Of a stretch of 64,000 nucleotides of DNA, positions 1 to 10,003 are shown piece after piece; position 1 is the first letter of the stretch, and each line of letters opens with the position of its first letter. The translations under genes were made by a program, and so were the position numbers. The stretch is taken from NCBI GenBank assembly GCA_016720075.1, contig JADJXW010000001.1, positions 664,206 to 728,205 on the forward strand, written 5' to 3'. Below the pieces are notes generated by a model. The model ran no database searches, was not told where the DNA came from, and saw only the letters and a list, made by a program, of their open reading frames with translations. The stretch comes from Pseudomonadota bacterium. Lineage in GTDB: Bacteria; Pseudomonadota; Gammaproteobacteria; Steroidobacterales; Steroidobacteraceae.

Positions 1-1
1 G

Positions 2-715
2 CATCCGGAGCAGGGAGCGATTGCTCCGCAGCACTTCATCGAGCTGGCCGAGCAGACCGGGCTCATCCACGCGCTGGGCGAGCAGATACTGAACATGGTG
101 GTGCGCCAGCTTGCGGCCTGGCGGTCGATGGGGCTGCAGCTGAAACCCGTGACGCTGAACGTCTCGCCGCTGCAGCTGGCGCGCGACTCGCTGACGGCAT
201 CGATACGCCGCGTGGCCGGGCAATACGCCATCGACCTGACGCTGCTGCATGTCGAAGTGACCGAGACCGCGTTGATGCAGGAGGGTGGCCGCCACGTGGC
301 GGGCCTCAGGCAGCTGCGCGAACTGGGCTGCAAGGTGCTGATCGACGACTTCGGCACCGGCTATTCGAACCTGGCACAGCTGAAGAACCTGCCGCTGGAT
401 CGCATCAAGATCGACCGCAGCCTGGTGAACGACATGGCCAACGACGCCAACGATGCCGCCATCGTCACCGCGGTGGCCAGCATGGCCCACACGCTGGGGC
501 TCGAGGTCGTGGCCGAGGGCGTGGAAACGGCTGAGCAGCTGCTGATGCTGCAGCAGCTGGGCTGCGCCTATGGCCAGGGGTATCACTTCGCCCGGCCGAT
601 GCCGCCCGAAGACTGCATCGCGTTGCTGGAGACCGCGTTGCGCTCGGAGCGGGGCGCGGACGCGAGGATGCGGTCACTGCGGCTGGTGCCTCCCCCGCGA
701 CGCAGCCAGGAATAG
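2..715 (+). CDS. EAL-domain cyclic-di-GMP phosphodiesterase, C-terminal part (5' truncated by window edge)
   Basis: The reading frame is open from base 2, so the gene starts outside the window. The visible part is the EAL domain from just after the expected EAL motif, beginning HPEQGAIAPQHFIELAEQTG. Conserved catalytic elements follow: LNVSPLQL (Asn ligand), VEVTETALM (Glu), LIDDFGTGYSNL with the paired Asp, DRIKIDRSLV (Lys), VVAEGVET (Glu) and the closing QGYHFARP. These are the residues of active c-di-GMP phosphodiesterases, so hydrolysis to pGpG is the likely activity if the upstream EAL residue is present. Any sensor or GGDEF domain would lie outside the window. It ends just before a strong hairpin terminator. 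Confidence 0.93.
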   Translation, partial: HPEQGAIAPQHFIELAEQTGLIHALGEQILNMVVRQLAAWRSMGLQLKPVTLNVSPLQLARDSLTASIRRVAGQYAIDLTLLHVEVTETALMQEGGRHVAGLRQLRELGCKVLIDDFGTGYSNLAQLKNLPLDRIKIDRSLVNDMANDANDAAIVTAVASMAHTLGLEVVAEGVETAEQLLMLQQLGCAYGQGYHFARPMPPEDCIALLETALRSERGADARMRSLRLVPPPRRSQE

Positions 716-719
716 GCGC

Positions 720-750
720 AAAAAAAGGCGGCCCGAAGGCCGCCTTTCTT
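720..750. terminator. Bidirectional intrinsic terminator between the EAL gene and hppA
   Basis: A perfect 10-bp stem (aaaggcggcc / ggccgccttt) closes on a cgaa tetraloop. It is flanked by an A-run on the left and a T-rich tract on the right, so it can terminate transcription from either side. It sits between two convergent genes, the EAL gene and hppA. Confidence 0.9.
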
Positions 751-770
751 CTTCACTTCAGATCGAGTCG

Positions 771-2816
<2,046 letters not shown>

Positions 2817-3045
2817 CAGAGGATCTCCAGAAGGTTCTTGTAATCATGCGTCGCGCCCCTGGGCTCTTTGCCCCCAAGGCCCCTCGCGCGCGGGGCGGCA
2901 ATATAGCAAACCACCCGTAACAAAGCCGCGTAGATCCCTACCTGCGGAGCTTCTGCGGCCCCGGCGCAACAAAGCCCCGGCCGGCAAGGCCCCGGCGGCC
3001 TGCATATGTCATGGGCCGAGGGGCGCCGAGCCCCCGCGCCGCTGC

Positions 3046-4341
3046 TCAGAGCTTGTAGTCGGTGGCCAGCTTGCGCTTGACCGGCTTGCCCTTGATGCGC
3101 ACGTAGGCGGGCAGGCCGTCCTTGAACGGGGGGTAGTCCTCGCCGGCGATCAGCGGGGCCAGGTATCGGCGGCACGCCGCCGTGATGCCAAAGCCATCCG
3201 CGGTGATGAAATCGCGGGGCACCTTCTTTTCGACGTTGGCCACCTGGGCCAGCAGCACCGGTTCGATCTTCCAGCGGTAGGGCTTCGAGGACTTGCGGAT
3301 GATGGCGGGCATCACCGCGTTCATGCCCTTCACCGCGTAGTCGACCGCCGAGCGCCCGACCGCATAGGCCTGCTCCACATCGGTTTTCGAGGCGATGTGC
3401 CGCGCCGCGCGCTGCAGGTAGTCGGCCACTGCCCAGTGGTACTTGTAACCCAGCTTGTCCTTCACCAGTTGCGCGATCACGGGGCCCACGCCGCCCAACT
3501 GCGCGTGGCCGAAGGCGTCCTTGCCGCCTGCCTCGGCCAGGAACTTGCCGTCGGGCTTCTTCACGCCCTCGGAAACGACGATGACGCAATAACCGTTGGC
3601 ATCCACGCTCTGCTTCACTTTGGCGAGGAAGGCCGTCTCGTCGAAGGCGATTTCCGGGAACAGGATGATCTGCGGCGGATCACCGGCCTTTTCACCGGCG
3701 AGCCCGCCGGCCGCGGCGATCCAGCCCGCATGGCGCCCCATGACCTCGAGCACGAACACCTTGGTGGACGTGCGTGCCATGGATGCCACATCGAGCGCGG
3801 CCTCGCGCGTGGAGACCGCGATGTACTTGGCCACCGAACCGAACCCCGGGCAGCAGTCGGTGAGCGGCAGGTCGTTGTCCACGGTCTTGGGCACGCCCAC
3901 GCAGGTGATGGGATAGCCCAGCGCCTCGCCGATCTGGGACACCTTCAGCGCGGTGTCCATCGAGTCGTTGCCGCCGTTGTAGAAGAAGTATCCGATGTCG
4001 TGCGCGCGGAAGACCTCGATCAGTCGCTCGTATTCGGCGCGGTTCTGCTCAAGTCCCTTGAGCTTGAAGCGCGCGGAGCCGAAGGCTCCTGAAGGTGTGT
4101 AGCGCAGCCCCCTGATGGTCGCCGGGGACTCGGCGCTGACATCGATCAGGTCCTCGGTCAGTCCGCCGACGATGCCATCCCGGCCGGCATACACCTTGCC
4201 GATGTGCCTGCGATGGGCGCGCGCGCCATCGATGACACCTGCTGCCGAGGCATTTATCACCGCCGTCACGCCACCGGACTGCGCGTAGAAGGCATTGCGG
4301 GGGCGGCTTTTGGCAGCCTTCTTCTTGGCGGGCTTGCGCAT
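3046..4341 (-). CDS. pfp: Pyrophosphate-dependent 6-phosphofructokinase
   Basis: A 431-residue cytoplasmic enzyme interconverting fructose 6-phosphate plus PPi and fructose 1,6-bisphosphate plus Pi. GGNDSMDTALKVS replaces the GGDG of ATP-PFKs, and GVPKTVDNDLPLTD has Lys where ATP enzymes have Gly; both changes indicate PPi as phosphoryl donor. MGRHAGWIAAAGGLA is also typical. The ATG at 4341 is chosen over an in-frame start 81 bp upstream: it is preceded by a GGAGA Shine-Dalgarno and removes a poorly conserved leader. The first residues, MRKPAKKKAAKSRP, are strikingly basic, like the tail of the neighbouring Adk. It is divergent from adk and upstream of hppA, forming a PPi and adenylate metabolism block. 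Confidence 0.95.
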   Translation of the reverse strand: MRKPAKKKAAKSRPRNAFYAQSGGVTAVINASAAGVIDGARAHRRHIGKVYAGRDGIVGGLTEDLIDVSAESPATIRGLRYTPSGAFGSARFKLKGLEQNRAEYERLIEVFRAHDIGYFFYNGGNDSMDTALKVSQIGEALGYPITCVGVPKTVDNDLPLTDCCPGFGSVAKYIAVSTREAALDVASMARTSTKVFVLEVMGRHAGWIAAAGGLAGEKAGDPPQIILFPEIAFDETAFLAKVKQSVDANGYCVIVVSEGVKKPDGKFLAEAGGKDAFGHAQLGGVGPVIAQLVKDKLGYKYHWAVADYLQRAARHIASKTDVEQAYAVGRSAVDYAVKGMNAVMPAIIRKSSKPYRWKIEPVLLAQVANVEKKVPRDFITADGFGITAACRRYLAPLIAGEDYPPFKDGLPAYVRIKGKPVKRKLATDYKL

Positions 4342-4373
4342 GGTTGTCTCCGGCAGCGAGGGGCGGGCGTGGT

Positions 4374-4402
4374 TTGACCGGCGCAAAGCGTATCGGTACT
4401 GT
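4374..4402 (+). promoter_or_regulatory. Predicted sigma70 promoter of adk
   Basis: The -35 hexamer TTGACC (4374-4379) is separated by exactly 17 bp from the -10 hexamer TACTGT (4397-4402). It lies in the 92-bp divergent spacer between pfp and adk and would give a leader of about 25 nt before the adk ATG. This is a consensus match only. Confidence 0.5.
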
Positions 4403-4433
4403 GCCCCGACGTTCAACGACAACGACGGGTCTC

Positions 4434-5333
4434 ATGCGCATCGTTCTCCTGGGAGCCCCGGGCTCCGGCAAAGGCACGCAATCCCAGCGCCTGGTGCAGC
4501 GCTTCAGCATTCCTCAGATATCCACGGGCGACCTGCTGCGTTCGGCCGTGGCGCGCGGCACGCCGCTGGGCGTGGCGGCCAAGGGCGCCATGGATGCGGG
4601 CAAGCTGGTGGATGATTCCATCGTGCTCGGCATGATCAGGGAGCGGCTGACCGACGCCGACGTTGCCAACGGCTTCATCCTCGATGGCTTCCCGCGCAAC
4701 ATCGCGCAGGCCGAGGCGCTCGATGTGATGCTGAAGCAGCTGGGCAAGCCGCTCACCGCCGTGGTGCAGATGGATGTGCCCTACGCCGAGCTCACGCGCC
4801 GCATCGCCGGCCGCCGCAGCTGCCAGAGCTGCGGTCGCGTGTTCAATATCTATTCCATGCCGGTGGGTGCTGCGCTGGTGTGCCCGAGCTGCGCCGGCAA
4901 TCCGGCGCTGTTCCAGCGGCCCGATGACAACGAGGCCACGGTGGTCGAGCGCCTGAAGGTGTACGAATCACAGACCCGGCCGCTGCTGAAGTACTACACC
5001 AAGCAGGGCCTGCTGCAGTCCATCGACGCGCAGGGCGATATCGACGCCATCACCGCGCTGCTGGTGCATGTGCTGACGGCGGCGCCCGTGGCGCGCAAGG
5101 CTTCGCCAAAGCGCAAGGCGAAGAAGAAGGCGCCCGCCAGAAAGCCCGTGGCCAGCAAGAAGCCCGCTGCGAAGAAGAAGGCTGCCCCGAAGCGCAAGGC
5201 GGCTGCCAAGAAGAAGGCCGCGACAAAGAAGGCCGCGCCCAGGAAATCGGCGAAGAAGAAGCCGGCTGCCAGAAAGAAGGTCCCGGCCAGCAAGAAAAAA
5301 GCCTCGCGCAGGCCAGCGGCCCGCAAGAAGTAA
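4434..5333 (+). CDS. adk: Adenylate kinase with a histone-H1-like Lys/Ala/Pro-rich C-terminal tail
   Basis: 299 residues. Residues 1-220 are a complete long-form adenylate kinase (ATP + AMP to 2 ADP): P-loop GAPGSGKGT at 7-15, ISTGDLLR for AMP binding, FILDGFPRN, and a LID with four Cys (about 130, 133, 150, 153; CQSC...CPSC) that should bind zinc. Residues 221-299 form an extra tail made almost only of K, A, P and R with repeated AAKKKA/KRKA units. It is probably disordered and resembles the DNA-binding tails of histone H1-like bacterial proteins. Usual Adk length is about 215, so the tail adds roughly a third. The start ATG follows from the conserved MRIVLLGAPG N-terminus. The function of the tail is unknown; nucleic-acid binding is an inference from composition. 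Confidence 0.95.
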   Translation: MRIVLLGAPGSGKGTQSQRLVQRFSIPQISTGDLLRSAVARGTPLGVAAKGAMDAGKLVDDSIVLGMIRERLTDADVANGFILDGFPRNIAQAEALDVMLKQLGKPLTAVVQMDVPYAELTRRIAGRRSCQSCGRVFNIYSMPVGAALVCPSCAGNPALFQRPDDNEATVVERLKVYESQTRPLLKYYTKQGLLQSIDAQGDIDAITALLVHVLTAAPVARKASPKRKAKKKAPARKPVASKKPAAKKKAAPKRKAAAKKKAATKKAAPRKSAKKKPAARKKVPASKKKASRRPAARKK

Positions 5334-5336
5334 GCC

Positions 5337-6422
5337 TCAGACGGCTGCGGACAGCGCGTCGGCCAGCACGGTGGCGCGCCAGCCGGACAGGGTCTCGACC
5401 ACCGGCTTGCCGCGCGCGATGCCCTCGAGGTCACGTCGCGTGGCCAGCAGCTCCGGCGCCAGCGCCAGTGCCCTGGCCTGTTCCTGAACAATGGCGCCCA
5501 GTCGTTTCACGCGGGCCTGCAGTTCCGCATCCGGCCGCGGCCGCTGTGATGGGGGCGGCAGGCTGTGGGGCATCCGCGCTTCCTCGACGACGCCCAGCAC
5601 GGCCTCGGCGCTGCGCTCAACGAAGCCCGGCGTCAGATCCGGCACCGTGGCGAGATCTGCGGCTGTGCGCGGCACGCGCAGCACGATGCCACGCAGGCCC
5701 GAGTCATCGAGAATCCAGCTGCGGGGGCGATCGCGATCGATGGCGCGGCGCTCGCGCCAGGCGGCCAGAGCCTGCGCCAGGCGCAGGCGATCCGGATCCA
5801 GCTCACCCGCCCATTTCAGCCGTTCCCACGCCTTGTCCGGATCGACGAACAGCCGATCGGCGCGCGACAGTTCCGCCAGCTCCTCGGCCAGCCAGTCGCG
5901 ACGTCCCAGCTTGTCGAGCTGCTCGTCCAGAAGGTCGCGCAGTGCGGGCAGGTGCAGCACGTCGTCGATGGCGTATTGCACCTGCGCTTCGGTGAGCGGC
6001 CGGCGCGACCAGTCGGTGCGCGTCTGTCCCTTGGGCAGGTCGATGCCCAGCAGCCTGCGCACCAGTTCGCTGTAACCCACCTGTGCGGGCAGGCCCGCAA
6101 GCGCAGCAGCAATCTGCGTGTCGTAGACGTCCTGCAGTTCGCCGAACACGGGCCAGAGCACTTCGAGATCCTGGCGCGCGGCGTGCAGGATTTTCTGTGC
6201 CCCCGGCCGAGCTAGGGCGGGGCGCAGCAGGTCCAGCGGCAGATCGGCCAGCGGGTCGACGCACAAGGCCGTGCCATTGTGTGCCAGCTGCAGCAGGCAC
6301 AGTTGTGGCCGGTAGGTGCGCTCGCGCAGGAATTCGGTATCCAGCGCGATGCCGGAGGCATCGGCCAGCGCCGCGGCGAAATCTTCAAGGCGCGCGCGGT
6401 CGGAGATGATCGGTGGGCTCAT
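5337..6422 (-). CDS. rnd: Ribonuclease D
   Basis: A 361-residue 3'-5' exoribonuclease that trims tRNA precursors and other structured RNAs. The DEDDy exonuclease signature is visible: LDTEFLRERTY (Asp, Glu) near residue 22, VYDTQIAAAL (Asp) around 100, and QVQYAIDDVLHL with the Tyr and last Asp around 170. An HRDC domain should follow (LAAWRERRAIDRDRPRSWIL onward). The 3' end is convergent with adk only 3 bp away, and the 5' end is divergent from the next membrane-protein gene with a 42-bp spacer. A TAGACT -10-like hexamer lies 11 bp upstream of the ATG, so the leader would be very short. Confidence 0.94.
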   Translation of the reverse strand: MSPPIISDRARLEDFAAALADASGIALDTEFLRERTYRPQLCLLQLAHNGTALCVDPLADLPLDLLRPALARPGAQKILHAARQDLEVLWPVFGELQDVYDTQIAAALAGLPAQVGYSELVRRLLGIDLPKGQTRTDWSRRPLTEAQVQYAIDDVLHLPALRDLLDEQLDKLGRRDWLAEELAELSRADRLFVDPDKAWERLKWAGELDPDRLRLAQALAAWRERRAIDRDRPRSWILDDSGLRGIVLRVPRTAADLATVPDLTPGFVERSAEAVLGVVEEARMPHSLPPPSQRPRPDAELQARVKRLGAIVQEQARALALAPELLATRRDLEGIARGKPVVETLSGWRATVLADALSAAV

Positions 6423-6464
6423 GTAGAATCGCTAGTCTACGCATCGAGGCGGGTACAGAGCGAA

Positions 6465-7025
6465 GTGTTTTCCACCCAGGTTTCCGAAGCGCTGCGCGTG
6501 CTGACCGGCATCGTGCGACTGCAGAAGGGTCCCGAGGACCTGCCGTTCTCCCCGCCGCTGCTGCTGCTGCTGATCGTGGTCTCGAGCGCGCTCGACGCCG
6601 TGACCTGGGCCGTCGTGCCGTTGCCTGAAAAGGCCTCGGCCAGCGGTCCGCTGCTCATCGGCATCGGCGTGGCGGTCACCTTCATCTGGTATGGCGCGTT
6701 GCTGCGCCTTGCCGGCAGGCCTGAACGCTCCGTGCAGACGCTCTCGGCCGTGTTCGGGTTCCAGATCATCCTCGCCCCTGCGCTGCTGTTCACGGCTTGG
6801 TTGTACTTTTCCTATTACCAGGATCCCACCTGGAAGTTTCCGGCCGGCCTGCTGCGCTCGGTCGTGGAAATCTGGGCGCTGGTCATCATGGCGCGCATCC
6901 TGCGCGCGGCCACGCAATGGCCGATGTTCGCCTGCGTGATGCTGGCGGTCGCCAACGAACTGCTCTCCGCATTGTTGATGGCGAGCCTGGTTGCTCCGGC
7001 CATCACAGCCACTGCGACCACCTGA
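6465..7025 (+). CDS. Small integral membrane protein (Yip1-like), function unknown
   Basis: About 186 residues if the GTG at 6465 is the start; the frame stays open further upstream but would run into the rnd promoter and coding region. Around five hydrophobic segments are visible (for example PPLLLLLIVVSSALDAVTWA, LIGIGVAVTFIWYGALL, FGFQIILAPALLFTAWLYFS, VVEIWALVIMARIL and the C-terminal FACVMLAVANELLSALLMAS). The pattern resembles Yip1-type membrane proteins found in gammaproteobacteria, but I see no catalytic motif. It lies 15 bp upstream of mpl on the same strand, so co-transcription is likely. Start codon and family assignment are both tentative. Confidence 0.6.
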   Translation: MFSTQVSEALRVLTGIVRLQKGPEDLPFSPPLLLLLIVVSSALDAVTWAVVPLPEKASASGPLLIGIGVAVTFIWYGALLRLAGRPERSVQTLSAVFGFQIILAPALLFTAWLYFSYYQDPTWKFPAGLLRSVVEIWALVIMARILRAATQWPMFACVMLAVANELLSALLMASLVAPAITATATT

Positions 7026-7040
7026 CTGGCGGTTTTTCCG

Positions 7041-8411
7041 ATGCACGTACATATCCTGGGTATCTGCGGCACCTTCATGGGCGGCATCGCGGCGATCGCG
7101 CGCGCTGCGGGCCATCGCGTCACGGGTTCCGACCAGAACGTCTATCCGCCGATGAGCACGCAGCTGGCGCAGCTGGGCATAGACGTGGTGCAGGGTTTCG
7201 ATGCGGCGCAGCTCGATCCGGCGCCCGACGTGGTGGTGGTGGGCAATGTCATGTCGCGTGGCAAGCCGGTGGTCGAGGCGCTGCTGGAGCGGAGCATTCC
7301 GTTCGTGTCGGGGCCTGAATGGCTGTCGCGCGCCGTGCTGCATGATCGCTGGGTGCTGGCCGTTGCCGGCACGCATGGCAAGACCACCACCTCGAGCATG
7401 CTGGCGCACATCCTCGATCACGCGGGGCTCGCGCCCGGCTTCCTGATCGGTGGCGTGCCCGGCAATTTCGACGTCAGCGCGCGGCTCGGCAATGCGCCGT
7501 TCTTCGTCATCGAGGCCGACGAATACGACACGGCCTTCTTCGACAAGCGCGCGAAGTTCGTGCACTACCGCCCGCGCACGCTGGTGCTCAACAACCTGGA
7601 ATTCGACCACGCCGACATCTACCCCGACCTCGAATCCATCCAGCGGCAGTTCAGCCACCTGCTGCGCATCGTCCCGGGCAGTGGCCTGGTCGTGAACAAC
7701 TCCGCCGATGCGAACCTCGACAACGTGATCGCGCGCGGCTGCTGGACGCCGCGCGAGGGGTTCGCGTCAACCGGCGCGGCAGGCGCCCGCTGGAGCGCGC
7801 GCCTGCCCGGCGAGGATCACTCGCGCTTCGAGGTGCTGTTCGATGGCAAGCCGCAGGCCACGGTGCAGTGGTCGCAGTTGGGCGCGCACAACGTGGACAA
7901 CGCGCTCGCCGCGATTGCCGCGGCGCGCCACGCCGGCGTGCCGGTGGCTCGCGCCGCCGAGGCGCTGGCCGAGTTCCGCGGCGTGAAGCGACGCATGGAG
8001 CTCACCGGCACGGCCGCCGGCGTCAGCATCTATGATGATTTCGCGCACCACCCCACGGCCATCGCGACCACCATCGACGGCCTGCGGCGGCGCATCGGCA
8101 AGGCGCGCCTGGTGGCCGTGCTCGAAGCGCGCTCGAACACGATGCGCATGGGAGTGCACAAGGAAACCCTCGCGCCCAGCCTCGCGGCGGCCGACGCGGT
8201 CTTCCTGTTCGCGCCGCCGGACCTGGGCTGGGACGCCGGCGCCGTGGCGCGGCAGATCGGCGCCAAGGCTGCCACCGAGCCTACGATCGAGGCGCTGCTG
8301 GCAAGGCTCGGCACGGAAGTGCGCAGCGGTGATCATGTGCTGATCATGAGCAATGGCGGCTTCGGCGGACTGCACGGCAAGCTGCTCGCGGCGCTCAAGA
8401 CTCGCGGCTGA
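7041..8411 (+). CDS. mpl: UDP-N-acetylmuramate:L-alanyl-gamma-D-glutamyl-meso-diaminopimelate ligase
   Basis: A 456-residue Mur-ligase-family enzyme that recycles murein tripeptide by attaching it to UDP-MurNAc in the cytoplasm. The N-terminal Rossmann part starts MHVHILGICGTFMGGIAAIA, the Mpl-specific version of the MurC N-terminus. The ATP-binding loop AGTHGKTTTSSMLAHIL sits near residue 112. The central domain contains FVIEADEYDTAFFDKRAKF and LNNLEFDHADIYPD, and the C-terminal domain VSIYDDFAHHPTAI, typical for Mpl. Length is normal. Together with the Lon-domain gene 6 bp downstream it appears to form a short operon. Confidence 0.96.
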   Translation: MHVHILGICGTFMGGIAAIARAAGHRVTGSDQNVYPPMSTQLAQLGIDVVQGFDAAQLDPAPDVVVVGNVMSRGKPVVEALLERSIPFVSGPEWLSRAVLHDRWVLAVAGTHGKTTTSSMLAHILDHAGLAPGFLIGGVPGNFDVSARLGNAPFFVIEADEYDTAFFDKRAKFVHYRPRTLVLNNLEFDHADIYPDLESIQRQFSHLLRIVPGSGLVVNNSADANLDNVIARGCWTPREGFASTGAAGARWSARLPGEDHSRFEVLFDGKPQATVQWSQLGAHNVDNALAAIAAARHAGVPVARAAEALAEFRGVKRRMELTGTAAGVSIYDDFAHHPTAIATTIDGLRRRIGKARLVAVLEARSNTMRMGVHKETLAPSLAAADAVFLFAPPDLGWDAGAVARQIGAKAATEPTIEALLARLGTEVRSGDHVLIMSNGGFGGLHGKLLAALKTRG

Positions 8412-8417
8412 CCGGCC

Positions 8418-8990
8418 ATGCGCATCGCGCTGTTTCCGCTGGGCACCGTGCTCTTTCCCGAGGGCCTGCTGCCGCTGCGCATCTTCGAGACGCGCTACGT
8501 CGACATGATCCGCCGCGTGATGCGCGAAGGCACGGGCTTCGGCGTGGTGCTGATCCGCGCCGGAGCCGAGGTGGGCGCGGTCGATGAGGTGGCGCAGGTC
8601 GGCACGCTGGCGCGCGTGGTGGACTTCGGCCAGATGCCAGATGGACTGCTGAAGATTGTGGCGCGGGGCGAACGTCGCTTCCGTGTTGTCGCCCGCGACC
8701 GGCAGCCCGATGGACTGAATCTCGCCGACGTGGAATGGCTGGATGATCCCGTCGAAGCGCGGCTCGAGCCGGATGAGTTCCCGGAACTGCGCTCCGCGCT
8801 GATGGACGCGCTGGCGCAGCTCGATGAAAAGTGTCCCGCCGGGGAAGGGCGCCCGGATGATGCGGTGTGGGTCGCCGGGCACCTGGGCCAGCTGCTGCCG
8901 GTGCCGGCGCCAGTTCGGCAGCACCTGCTGGAGCAAGCGGGAGCGCGCCAGAGACTGGCGCTGATCGAGCAGATGCGCGCTAGCGGGTAA
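8418..8990 (+). CDS. Lon-substrate-binding-domain (LON/PUA-type) protein
   Basis: 190 residues resembling the isolated N-terminal substrate-binding domain of Lon protease, without ATPase or protease parts. The characteristic start IALFPLGTVLFPEGLLPLRI is followed by FETRYVDMIRRVMREGTGFG and a GTLARVVDFGQMPDGLLKIV segment. Such stand-alone proteins are widespread in proteobacteria and their role is poorly defined; an adaptor or peptide-binding role is only inference. It follows mpl by 6 bp and its last 11 bp overlap the 3' end of the convergent cpdA-like gene. Confidence 0.85.
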   Translation: MRIALFPLGTVLFPEGLLPLRIFETRYVDMIRRVMREGTGFGVVLIRAGAEVGAVDEVAQVGTLARVVDFGQMPDGLLKIVARGERRFRVVARDRQPDGLNLADVEWLDDPVEARLEPDEFPELRSALMDALAQLDEKCPAGEGRPDDAVWVAGHLGQLLPVPAPVRQHLLEQAGARQRLALIEQMRASG

Positions 8991-9786
8991 CCCAGCGCAG
9001 CGCGGTCGTGAGACTGCCGTCCGCGTGCAGTTGCAGCGTGCGCCAGGCCGGTGGTGCGTCATCCACCGCGAAATCATCCGACAACGGCTTGAACTGCGAG
9101 CAGGTGGAGGGTGTCGCGATGACGCGCAACCCGTCGCGCATTTCATCCAGCGCCTGGTGCACATGGCCAAAGAGCACCGCGCGCACCTGCCGATGCCGGC
9201 GCAGGACCTCGAAGAAATCGCCGGGATTCGTGAGGCCCACGGTGTCGAGCCAGCGGCTCTTCATGGGCACGGGGTGATGGTGCAGGCACACCAGCGCATG
9301 GCGATCGGGCGCCGAGCGCAGCGCGTCGTCGAGCTGTTGCAGCGTGGCCTGGCTCATCGCGCCGCCGGTTTCGCCGGGGATCGTGCTGTCCAGCAGGATC
9401 ACGCGCCAGGCCCCCGCGTCGAAGCAGCCGCCGAGCTGGAATGGAGCGCCGGAAAGGGCCGCGTGCATGGCCGGCAGATCGTCATGGTTGCCCGGAATGC
9501 ACAGCACCGGCTTGCCCAGGGCGCCGAATTCGTCGCGGATGTGCGCATAGCCGCCCGGATCGTCATTGACCAGGTCGCCCGTGGCCAGGACGGCGTCGCA
9601 GGCCGATATGTCCGCGGCGGCGGCGGCCAGCGTGGCCTGCAGCGCAGGCAGGGTCTGCACGCCGCGCAGCGCGCGCGAAGGATCTCCGAACAGGTGCTGG
9701 TCGGTGAACTGAACCAGGCTGACAGCCGATTTAGTCAAGGTATTCAGTCGCTTGGGTCTGGGCAGTAACGTCCGTGTCGGGGTCAC
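8980..9786 (-). CDS. cpdA: Calcineurin-like metallophosphoesterase, CpdA-type 3',5'-cAMP phosphodiesterase
   Basis: 268 residues with the full metallophosphoesterase signature: VQFTDQHLFG (usually SDLHL), ATGDLVNDDPGGY, CIPGNHDDLPAMH, VCLHHHPVP and VLFGHVHQALDEM. The order and the DTVGLTNPGDFF segment after HHHP fit CpdA, which hydrolyses cAMP and so tempers CRP signalling. The long frame begins with GTG at 9786. A TTG at 9738, just before SAVSLVQFTD, is an alternative closer to the usual N-terminus, and neither has a clear Shine-Dalgarno. The 217-bp spacer to tkt is divergent and should hold promoters for both. Confidence 0.87.
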   Translation of the reverse strand: MTPTRTLLPRPKRLNTLTKSAVSLVQFTDQHLFGDPSRALRGVQTLPALQATLAAAAADISACDAVLATGDLVNDDPGGYAHIRDEFGALGKPVLCIPGNHDDLPAMHAALSGAPFQLGGCFDAGAWRVILLDSTIPGETGGAMSQATLQQLDDALRSAPDRHALVCLHHHPVPMKSRWLDTVGLTNPGDFFEVLRRHRQVRAVLFGHVHQALDEMRDGLRVIATPSTCSQFKPLSDDFAVDDAPPAWRTLQLHADGSLTTALRWVTR

Positions 9787-10003
9787 TGTAGAGGCTGGAA
9801 GCTGAGCGGGAGGTGAACATCGTCATGCTGTGCGCGGCCTCCCGGAGGATTTTGTGTGCAAGCGTGAAATCGATTCGCCTGGATCCACATTCTGTCCGCT
9901 GCCCGCCCCGTGGCGCTCGCCAGCGTGCCGATTTGCGATGCTGGTCGCCGCATTGGAAAATGCCCGGCTTTCCAACTCCCGCCACCCGTAGGATGAGCCT
10001 GAC

